Below the pieces are notes generated by a model, which did no database searches, had not been told where the DNA came from, and saw only the letters and a program-made list of their open reading frames with translations. The position numbers and the translations under genes are program-made. Shown here piece after piece: positions 12,501 through 24,500 of a stretch of DNA of 64,000 nucleotides. The number at the start of each line of letters is the position of its first letter. The stretch's first letter is position 1. Source of the DNA: Ctenosaura bakeri (lineage: Eukaryota; Chordata; Lepidosauria; Squamata; Iguanidae); NCBI GenBank assembly GCA_948474755.1, contig CAOLHI010001479.1, forward strand, positions 1 through 64,000, read 5' to 3'.

Positions 12501-15500
12501 AGTTAAAAAAAAAAAAGTAAGACACCCAGATTATGAGGGACAATAATGTTTGTGGTGGGGTGGGCAATTGCACAAGAAGGGGTAGGGGTACAGCTGAAGC
12601 AGGGTAGGCAAAATGAAATCACTGTCCCCAAATGAGAATTCTGCTCCCTGAATTAAATTTTCCTTCAGTCCCCACATTTCTAGCATTACAGTAACTCAAA
12701 ACTTCAGTTGAGAATTTAGAAATATAATTTAGACATCAAAACAAAATAGACAGGCAAGGGAACAAAGGGAGTGCAAACACAGAAAATATAAGAAAATATA
12801 AGAGTACTAGGTGTGAATGATATTCAGCGTCTCACTCTCTGCTGTGCTAGAAATTTGGGGACTAAAGGAAAATTTCATTGGGAGGAAGAATTCTTATTTT
12901 GGATCAGTGGCATAGGAACAGGGGGCAATGTGGGCAGCATGCTACCGGCGGCAATTTTTGGGAGGCGCCGTAGCTCCTTGCTTGCCCTCCCCCACATGCC
13001 GTATCCCTGCCCCCCACGCATCATAGCCCCAACCCATCTGTCGTAGCCATGCCCCCACATGCTGTAGCTGTGCCTCACACACCATAACCCTGTCCCACAT
13101 GCTGTAGTACGCCCCCCAACTGCCATAGCCACGCCCCTGCCCCGGCATAGCCATGCCCCTCCCGTACTCCAAGCTCCGCCACTATTTAGAATACAATGCC
13201 TTCATTTGCCCGCATGATAGTTACACCCCTGAGAGAGGCTATTTCCTCCCTTTACCACCCCTTGCAGCATCTCTCCTTGCAAGATCAGAAGCTATATAAC
13301 ACCTTTTTCGGTTTCAGTTTTCAAGTTAAAAATCCTGTGGTTTGGGGTTTTGTGGTGGCAGTAGAAAGCAAAGGGACCCAAAATTGCTACATTTTCCTGT
13401 TGGTTACGAGGGGGGATTGAGTAGATTTTCCCCAAAATTAATTGGGGAAAAAATGTTAAAATGGTGTGGGTCACTTGAGGAGCTTCAGGGGATATAAAAT
13501 GAGGACACAGGAGCCACACATGGCCCATGGGCCCCCCTCTCTCCACCCTTGCTTTAGACGAGGGGTGGGCAACTGTAGAAGGCTAGGGGACCACATTAGA
13601 CCCCCAGGAGACTTTGGAGGTCTTAACTTCTCCACAAATAAATAAATATGCAAGCCTCCAAATGCCTCTAGGAGGTATGAGGGGGTTTTTTCACCGTCTT
13701 TCCAGGATTTTCCGGGCCCATTTTAGACCCAGGAAAGGCCTATTTATCAACAGGAAGTGAGCAGAAGTTATTTCTTGTTTACTTTCTGTTTCAAAAATGG
13801 CTTCTCTTAGGCCTAGATTGGCCCAGGAAGGCTGCAAAATGTGGTGAAAATGATCCCCTCACCCTCTAGGGGATTTTGGGAGTCATTTCAGGACAAAACT
13901 TTTTTTGAAAAATTTTGCAAAACGTGTTTTTGACCACCGGTGGGCCCAGAGGGGACCCTAAAGTTGCTGGAAATGCCCTTCATGCCTCCATGGTGGCATT
14001 TGAGGGCATCTAGGGGCATTGTGGAGCAAACATTTTTGCAAAAACTGGGTTCTGCAGGCCCTATGTGTACTACAGGTCACACTTTGCCCATCCCTGCTTT
14101 ACACTTACAGGAGAGGTAATAAAGAACAACGCCACAGAACCTCCTAATATAAACTGCTAATTAAATTGGGAGCTGAACTGAAAAAAATGTGATAAAAAGA
14201 TGAATGAATTAGCTGTACCTGACACATGAAGAACTTCATACCTTCTCTCATTATATTAAAGCCTCAGGTAACCCAATGAAACAAAATTCTCCCTCCCTCT
14301 CTCCTTCCCTTCTTTTATTCCTTGGCCTACACTGGCTGAGAAACTCCGAGAGCTGTAGTCCCAGAATTATCATTACCAAATTCTGGGACAGATAAAAACG
14401 CTTCTTCACGTGGTACACAGTTAATATTTGGAGTTTTGCTACCACAGAATGCAGTGAAGGATACCAATACAGACAGCTGAATTAAATGGGAATCAGACCA
14501 ACTCATGAAGTATATTAATGGCTACTAATAGCTGTTAGAAATGACAGCTGTATATTACTCACATGGGAGAGGCACTATGCCTCTGAATATCAGTTGCTGG
14601 GGAACACGAATAGAAGGCTGATATAGCATTTATGTGCTCCTTGTCATCCTCCTGGAGATAAAGGATTGGTCATTGTGGGAACAGAATGCTGGCCTTTGCT
14701 CTGACCTACCACAGCTCTTCCTAGATACTCACATTTTTACTGCCATTGTAGGGCTGTACCAACAATAGGAGAGGGGCTTATGTGGAATCAGTTGCAATGA
14801 ACTCTGTCCCAAAAAAACATATGCCATGTGGCAATTGTACTATTAGACTGAGTAAGGCAATCAAATCAGGTCAGGCAGTGTGGAAGCCTCCTCTCCTATT
14901 CCTACCTGGGTTTTTCCCATTCTTGGACATCCCTAACATTGGCTGATTGGTCTCATATGTCATGGAGGACTTGTTTCAGTGCATGGAATGGGAGCACCAT
15001 CTCAGACAGCAAAATATATTGCCCATATCTTGTTAATGCCACATCTATTTGTATCTTTCTTATTTTGACAATGGTCTTGGCACTAAATGTTGCCTTGAGG
15101 AATTATAATGTGATCGGTTACCTTCTTTCAGAGCCAGCACCCATTTCTGACAGCTTGCTTGGCTGGGTGCAAATACGTACAGGATGTAGCTGTCATGAAA
15201 AATCTACGGCAGGGGAAAAAAACACAATTAGAATATATTTCAGGCCAAACAGGAGTTGCCTATTTCCTATGCAGCTTCCCCGTTAGAACACCAGAAGTAA
15301 AAATGTGGCTTTGGTATATTAGCTGTAATATAAATAGATGATTTGATTCATTGTCAGATTATCTCAGATTCCATGGCTTGAACAAATCATGCAAAGTGAG
15401 CAAATCTTCAGATAGTTTCTTGTTCTGTAAAAGCTATTCTGCTTCTGTAAGAACAGAGAACTCTGAACAATACAAAAGATCCGTGCCCTTATTTATGAAG

Positions 15501-18500
15501 GGATCCTTTCCACAAGCTATTGTCTATAAAATTTCAAGCTAAATTCCACAGACAGAAACTTACTGACCTAGCTGAGATTCATAAGATGCTAATTTTCTAC
15601 CACATATTCAAACTTGTGCTTGTGGAATGGCACAGAGAAGCAGCATTAATGTGTTTCACCATAGATTCAAAACATACTGTAGTTTGTTTTACTGACAAGT
15701 ATGAGGATAAAGTACATAGGGAATAGAAATGAGGATAGGAAGCTGAGTAGGTAGGTTCAGCTAACAAGAAGAAATTGATCCACTTATACATTTTAGAATC
15801 ACTGCTATCCTACTCAGCTGCTAGGGTACATATTTTTAGCCTTTAAAAATTAATTTTTATTGTAAGCCACCATGTGAATTTTATCAGCACTCTATAGAGC
15901 CAGCATGGCATAGAGCAGTGCTTCTCAACCTTCCAAATGCCGTGACCCTTTAATACAGTTCCTCATGTTGTGGTGAACCCCAACCATAAAATTATTTATT
16001 TATTATTTACAATGCCTCCCCCCCCCGGCAAAGGTCACCTTGCCAACCAGTAACCGGGGGGGGCGGGCAGGGAGGGAAAGAGGAGCTGCATGTCTCCCCC
16101 AGGAAAAAACGCTGAGAACCCCCCCGGGCTCTGCTTCTGCTTCGCTCTCATTTCCGCTGGGGGGGCAGTGTGGGAAAAGTTTCCAGAGTGTCGACCCTGG
16201 CCGGGGGGGGGAAGGAATCCCAGTGCCTTTGTCTTTTGCGCTGGGCACAGCTCGCCCCCCAGAAGAGCGCTGCCTTGCAGCTCCCCGGCCCTTCCACAGT
16301 GCCCCCCTTTGTGGCGAATGGGGCAGGGGCCGTGGCGAGGAGGGGGCCTGCCCCCCGTGCTGCTGCCACCTCCCCAAGCTGGCCCGTCAGATGGGAGGTT
16401 CTCCCGGTAGTGGAGAAGGGGAGTGATTTCAGTCCCTTCTGAACAGGGGGCAGGAGGATGCGAGCACGTGGCTAGCGCTTGTGCACCACCACCAAGGAGG
16501 AAATGGAGCCTAAGAGCATCGGAAATATGCATTTTCCAGTGGTCTTAGGCGACCCCTGTGAAAGGGTCATTCGACCCCCAAAGTGGTCCCGACCCACAGG
16601 TTGAGACCCACTGGCATAGAGCATTGGACTATGACCCTTGATACTGTAAAACTCCAGAGACCAAAGTTCAATTCTCCATTTGGCCATGGAAACCCATTGG
16701 GTGATCATGGGCGTGTCATACTCTCAGCCCCAGAATACCCCATAATAGGTTCACCTTAAGGTTGCTGTAGACCGGAAACAACTTGAAAGAATACAACAAC
16801 AAATATCAGCACTCTAAATAAATAAATGGACATAGAATTCCAAAGCCTCTATTTGACACCAACATTTGGCATGCGTAGAGAACTGGAAACAGGTACTTTA
16901 CTTGCCCTATCCATATATACATACACACACAAACACATAGACTTCTCTACTTCATGGGCAAATGCTTATGGCCAAACTACATCTTGCATTAGTCATTAGT
17001 TGAGACTTCTGGAGCCCACTTGTATGGCTCACTTAAAAAAACAAAAACAAAATCGAATCTTGGCCTCTGAAAAGTTCCACTGGTGCCAATATGTTTTTTC
17101 CTGCTGAAAAACAGCATCGTGCCTCTGTCTGTTTATCTGCCTGCCTGCCTGCCTGCCTACCTGATCAAAGCTCAGTGAAGAGGAAAGAGTTAATATCCTC
17201 TCCTTTGCTATGGTCTTTCTTAATCCTGATCTACTTCTGCCCTCCAATACTCATTTATTTTAAAATGTTAGCCACACATTAAGTAAAGGCACTAATAGCA
17301 ACGGTGCTTTGTGTTTGGTCCTCATAAATGCAGGGAAGGATGAACATTCTTTTTTATTTTTATACTGCCTTTTCCATGAAACTGGACTCAACACTGTTTT
17401 TGCCTCTCTGGTTCAAATCCTTTCTTCTCTGTATTTTGCATTTTGGTGAGAAAGACAGGACAGAAAAATCCATGTTTTAAACTAAACGTATAATTCTGGA
17501 TTCAGTGCAAAACTAGACATGATTGGGCAGCCATGTCTGTTTCATGTGTGTCTGTCTATCTGTCTTGATCACATCCATATCAGAGCTAAGCTGGAGACAA
17601 AACACTGAGCAGTTTTTCTGCTTAGATATAAGATGTGTGCGTTTGAGGGCTAGGAATTGCTCTCTTCCCCTGCTCACTACTTTTGTGCAGAAAGTAATCT
17701 CCCAACAACCATCCCTGCCTTCTGGGTGAAAGATACAGCCATGCACAGGGCTACTTTGTCACATCTAGATTGGCCCTCAGTAGGACCCTGTCAAAGTACA
17801 GTCTGAGTATTTTTTCAACTTCCTTCCTGTATTCCCAGAAGAATTTACCATGTTAGTAATTATACGTCACTTTGTGAGGAAAACTAAGACCAGCGCACAA
17901 CTCCTAAATGTAGCCAGAAACATGCCATATAGAGAGGCATCACCTTATTTCCAGGCATTGAATAAATCTTAATACCAAAATAGTCTGGAAAATTAGGGGG
18001 CTATTTGATATTTCCCCTGCTACACTGGATTATATCAGCAATTATCCCTTGAAGCTACTGACCTGAACAACCCAGTTAAAATACATAACATTTTGACCAC
18101 AAAACCTAAGGATATCAGTGTGATATGCTGATGTACATCAATACTTCAAAATAAAAAAAACAACCAAACAAAAAGTGATTTCCAAAGATCCCCGGCATCT
18201 TGTGTAGCATTTGGGAAATTAGGACAGATGTGCATATGGTGTAATTTCATTCAGTTCACTGAAACACACAATATTTCTTTTCAGGGCTACATATAAATCT
18301 GCATTTGTTGGTTCCAAAAGAAAATGGTTGCATGCATAATTTTCAGTTAATATGATATATTAACAAAGGCCTCAACCACAGACGCATAACCACAAAAGAC
18401 CTGTGCAAATGTAAACATAAAAGAAATATAATAACTTCTACAAATGAAAACAATGTTTACAGTCAATATGGATAAGAAATGAACAGAAATATAAGAAAAA

Positions 18501-21500
18501 GCAGAACTAAATAATATGCTACAATTTACAACCAAAAAGAAAACATGCACAAAACAATACCAAAAATTGTATTTCAAGTATTGCAAGAAAATCAAAACAC
18601 AAACAGCTACCCCAGAATATAATGAGACAAGTACAAAATTAATAAACCTTATAACAATATACAAACACATATAATCTAATCTGTTCTTCCTAAGAACAAT
18701 CAAACTCCAACTGGTAAGATACTGGTATGTAGAGAAACATGAGATATGCAGTCTTGAGATTGTGACTTTAACTTACCTGGAAAGGATATTTGTAGTGACA
18801 TGGAATTGTAATGTCACTTTTCACAGTTTCTACACATTTAATCTTGGACAGTTCAATTGAACCTCTTAGGTTTCTTTTTTTCTAAGAGAGAAGAAAACAA
18901 ACACAGAATCCAGTTAGTGTCTGCAGCTTAGGCCTTTCCCACAGGGCATTTGCGAAAGGGCGCCTAGAGCGTCGCATGATTGTGAGGAGCAATCTGCATG
19001 ATGCACTCACAGTAGCGTAATACTCCAGGGGCCAGCAGGTGCCGATTGCACACCTTTTCATTTTTGGCTTGAAGTCGAAAATGGTGTGCAATTGTGCATT
19101 GCTCCCAGGCCCCACGCGCACTTACCTGGCATGTGGAGCCTCTGGAGCCACACCAGTCGCGCTTCCTGCCCCAGCACAGCCTGGGAAAGTCCCAGGCTGG
19201 CTGCACTGCAGAAGGAAGAGGCGGGGCTTTTGCACGAGCAGGCAGCTTGTGAAGAGCTGAAGCAGCAGGGACGTGAGAGCCTCTCGCCAGAGGCTGCTCA
19301 CACGATCCCTGCACTCCAGCACCGGAAAAAGGTAAGGTGCAGAAAAGGCCTTAGTTAATCACTATCAAAGGATATACTTTATCATATAGAATAAAGGCTA
19401 ATGATGAATCCCCTTCATGCTGTGGGTGGGGAATCATGGTGGGGTTGGGAAGAAAAGCAGAGAAGACAAATTTTGAGCCTTCCTTGTGTACTGTGCAGAC
19501 ACTAGAAACACACACAGATTGAGAGAGAGAGAGAGAGAGAAAGTGGTTGGTGATACCTTAAAAGTGATATCTAAGAAGCTGAACGTTATCCCAAAACAGG
19601 TTTGGTTAGCTCATTTAAAGTTGAACTACAATGTAGAGCTGACATATGATCCACCATCCACCACAACACACTCATGTGCATGGGCATATACAAAATGTGC
19701 TATTTATATTTTTAAACACGGTTATTCACATTAAACACCACAGTAGTTCTTCCCCATTTCTTCCACTATACCACAATACCCTGACTCAATAGGAGTGCAG
19801 GTAGATACAGGGGATACAGCTTGGTCTTCCCTCTGCCTCTGACACCCTTCCAAGGCACACTTGCAATGTGGCCCTTGTTAGTCCAAAAGAGTGTGTACCT
19901 GGGGACTCGTTCATATTAAAGGTCCTGTGGCAGGAAAGCAGTGCCTCATCTTGCACATCTTTTAGTCGACAGAATGAACCGGGGGTTTAGTCCTGCTTTA
20001 ATTGTGATCTTGACTTGCTGGTAGGTACTATAGACCTACTACAAAAAGTAACACTACCAAGTTCTGTAAGTAACAACCTTGTTTCCTTCCAATCATTGAT
20101 TTGCTTTTCATTTAGGATGCTTCACAAATGTCAGCAGTGTCAGGTTGAACGCAGCCATCTTGACAGTGGGAAGCATAAGGGAGCTAAGCTGCTTTCTACA
20201 TATGGCAGAAGTAATATACAAGCTACCATGGAGCATACTCTGTTACACTAATATGAATCTGAAGAAAATATGCCTTGATTTGTAGTTCCGCAACCTGACG
20301 CCATTGGTCCGCAACTCCTGAGAGCTGTCATAGTTTGCAGCACTGCCCTAACTCAGTGCTCTAGTCTTAAAGGGTTGTTTACTAGAATAAGGCCATTTCC
20401 ACATGGTGTTATAGTCCCATGATGGGGATGCGATGGAAGTGGTCCACAGGTCATGCTTTCACACAGTGTCGTCACGATTCCACAGCGATTGTGTCCCCAT
20501 GCATAGTGATCATGGGACATTCACTTAATGGAATAACTCCATTAAGTGCCCAGGATCATGTGACATTCCCATCACCCCCAGCCATGTGGAAGGTGCAGAA
20601 GTGCAATCATGCACTTCCCAATGCAGCACAGGAAAGCTACAAAGGCGGGCACATGTTGCTTGCACTCCCTTCTGCAGGGAACCATCCAGGTGCAAAGGGG
20701 AGCATTCCTGTCATGCTCCCTTCCCAGCAAAGGCATGGCCAGAATCATGATGGGATGTTGGCAGGACCCGGTCAGGTGTGGGAATGGGCTAAGTCTTTGA
20801 TTTAGGGTCTAAGACACTCAGAGCCTCCTTTTCCTAGCCATTGTCAGTGGTTTCATAAGAAGGGAGGGGGTGCAGCAGAAATGGCTTTCATTCTTCTTCA
20901 GCCAGAGATTTTCTCACTGAGAACCCACAAAGTACATGGACACATAAATACAGCTTAGTGAGAAAAAAAGGAAGGAAAACAAATCTAAAAGCATACTGTA
21001 CCTGCATAGCACCAGCTTGCACTGCATATGATAAATTCCCTACTACATTATATTTGCACATAAAACTCAACAAGAAGCATTAAACAACTTGGTAATCACA
21101 TGAGAAGCAGATTCACAAGATGTGTCAAAGTCAGTCCTAATAGCACCAGTTAGAACTGGATTAATGTCACTGTGTACCATATACTCTGAAATAATTATTT
21201 TACTCTTGTTAATTGAACCAGTATAGTGCATTGTAGCCTCTGGAAGACTAGGGTTCAAATCCCTAATTGGCCATGGAAACCCACTGGATGACCTTGGGAA
21301 ACTCACATTCTCTCAGCCTCAGAGTAAGTCAAAGGCAAACTCCCTCTGACCAAATTATGCCAAGAAAGCCCCATGACAGGCTCACCTTGGAGATTTCATA
21401 AATCAGACATTATCTGAAGGCATATAAAAATAACCACAAATTCTTGTTAACAATGGACATATTCTAATTTAAACTATAGAAAAACTCAAGAAAAAAAATC

Positions 21501-24500
21501 TTCTGTCTCACACTCCGCTATAGTTTAGGTTTAGCAGGAGAGAGATGGCTGCTGTTGAAATATTTCATAATAAAATTATTGTTTACCTGTTTTTATACAT
21601 GAGGGTTAAAATAGTTTTTGCCTAAATCAAGGGCTCTTTGCTGACTGATTTAAAGAAGGCCAAGTTCTTGCAATATAGCTCTTTGGGGTTTTTTGGAGTT
21701 TGCTAGTTGTTTTCACTTCTTATCTGCTTACTCCATTCTTTTATGAGGCTGTTTGAAGTGACCTCTTGGATCCAAAGGTTGTGTGTGTGTGTTTTTAAAG
21801 GGCATTTTTTTGCTGAGGCGGTGCTTTGGTCCAAAGGGCAAATTTTTGTCCTCTTGGATTTTTTTAAATAAAAAGATTAGTGTTATTAGTAGGGATGGGC
21901 CAACCGAATCCTTGAATCCTGGGCAGGGATTCAAGATTCATGAATCCGAAGCCCTGTGCCAAAATAGGCAAACCGAATCTTTCAAATTCACAAACCAAAT
22001 AGTTTGTTGGAGACCGGGACACCTGAAAACCTGGGAGATCCCCACCATCATGGAATGAATAAGGATGAATAGGTTTATTTATAAATATTTGCAAAAAGAT
22101 CAAGGTGGTTTTGTGCAGGGAAGGCAGATGTCAAATTTAACTGGTAGAGTACTGAATAAAATGAATATAATTGAGAGGAACAAACAAAAAGCAGGAATAA
22201 TGCACTGGATATATAAAAGCCTTTTGACTGTGTGGAATGGTCAGCATTAAAAATAACATTAAAAATATTGGGATTGGGTGAAAAGTTTAGATGATTGATA
22301 AATCAGTTATATTCATATAATAAAGCAGTAGTAATAGTGAAAGATGGATTAACAAAAGAAATTTAAATATCTAGAGGTACAAGACAAAGTTGTCCTCTAT
22401 ATCTGATTTTATTTGTGATTGTTATTGAAATTTTGGCAAATGTTATCAGAAACGAAAATTTGGAAGGAATTGGGATTAAGGAAAAGAATGAAGTAAATTT
22501 GTTTGCTGGTGATACCTTGTTGACAATTAAAGATCCGAGAAAGAGAATGGATGGAATAAATGAACATTTAAAAGAATTTCGGGAAATGACAGGGTTACAA
22601 ATAAATTGCGCTAAATTGAAGTTAATGTTGTTTAACTAAACTCAGATGGAAGAGCAAGATTTTTTTAAAGGAAAGAAAAACAGATATCCAATTAAAAGAA
22701 ACAATTAAATATTTAGGAATAAATATTACAAAAAATCTACAAAGATTAGAGGAAAGAAATTACAATAAATTAAGACAAGAATTGAAACAGAAATTGGAGG
22801 AATATAAAAATATTAAGTTATCATGGTTTAGAAGAATTGCATTAGTAAAAATGAAACTATTACCTAAGATTAATTTTTTATTTAGGATGCTACCAATAAA
22901 AATATCAGAAATAAAATTGAAAAATTGGCAATTACTAGTGAATAACTTTTGTAATGGGAATAAGAAAGCGAGGATCAATAAGAAATTTTGGTACAAATCC
23001 CAAAAAGAAGGTGGGTTGGGCCTCCCAAACTTAAAATTGTATTATAATGCAAATCAACTGAGATATATTATAGATGGAGTCTTGGGAAAAGGGGATTTAG
23101 AATGGTTAGAGCTGGGAACAACAGAAATTGAGATGAGATTAGAGAATATCTTCTTTTGGAACTTTGGTACGAGCGAAACAGAAACAATAGAAAAACCCTT
23201 TTTGAAGAATATATTAGAAATTTGGAAGAAAAATAAGGAAAAATTAATGTCGGCTATTTCACCATTAACCTCAGTAGTGATGATGGAAAAATTTCCAAAA
23301 ATTTGAGAGATGAATTAGAGAAGGAATTAAAGAAGCAGAAAATAAATAAGTTAAAGGATTGGATGAATATAATGATGAATAAAGATAAAATAAAAGAGAT
23401 TGCAGGGTACTAAGATGTCATGGTTTAATTATACCCTGTTAGAGCAGTGGACAAGGAATTGGAAAAGTAATAATAAAGATATTAGAGAATACACTAGATT
23501 TGAACAAATGATTAAGCAAAGAGATAGAATGGAGGAAAATGAAATATTGAAGGGTATCACAAGTGAAATATATAAAATATTGTCAATATATGAAGATGAA
23601 GATGAACATCTTAGAAAAATATGGGATGAAAAACTAGCACAAAAAATAGATATTCAAAAATGGGGAAAGATCTGGAATAGCGTCATTTAAAACATTGATC
23701 CGTAAAGATAAAATAGAATTATTATAAATTGGTCTGGAGATGGTACCTAACACCTGTAAGGTTAAACCATATAGATGAGAAACACCCAAGGTTATGTTGG
23801 AGGGGCTGCCAAGAGATTGACACATATATTCATATGTGCTGGAATTGTGAAGGTGTACAGAAATTTTGGCAAATTGTGTTTAAAGAGATAAAAGTGATAA
23901 CAGTAATTGACTTACAAATATGTCTGAGTATAATATTATTATCTATATTTGATAAGGTTAACTGTACCCAGGCAATGAAGGATTTAATTACAAATTTATT
24001 AACTGCAGCAAGGCTAATCATATCAAGAAAATGGAAAATGCAAGAAGATTTTCAAATAAAGGATTGGTATAAAGAAGTGTGGAAAACAGTGGTTAATGAT
24101 AAGTTAACATGTTGAATTAAAATGAAAAAAGGAATAATGAAAGGGAATAGTTTTGAACAAATATAGAAGATATTTGTGGAAAAAGTCCTAATTAAAGAGG
24201 GAAGTGTCACACCTGCACAAGAAGAATTACAATTTTGAAAAGCAGAGTAAGTTGAAAGATAATTGGCTTGGGGGATGAGTTTACACTTACTGTTAGGGCT
24301 TACATTTAAGGTTATATTTAGGGTTATATTTAAGGTTAGGGTTAGTATTAATATGTTTAGAAACAGGATCATATTCACTAACAGCAACAGGTTAAATATA
24401 GTTGAAAAGGATAGAGTTAAGAATGTAACAAAAATATATAACCAATATGATATATATAACATGTGGAATAAGTATATGATGATAAACGATCTGGAAAGAA

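Noticed and set aside
12813..13172. Repetitive frames with GYGMWG-type units
   Set aside because: Generated by the minisatellite in the hAT MITE; present on both strands.
16035..16532. Long GC-rich frames in the SPIN-like elements (also 25037-25632)
   Set aside because: They are open on several frames of both strands because of GC bias, and lack any transposase feature.
24290..24350. Telomere-like text ('aaggttagggttag')
   Set aside because: Only one or two exact TTAGGG units in a degenerate run within the L1 3' region; not an interstitial telomere array.
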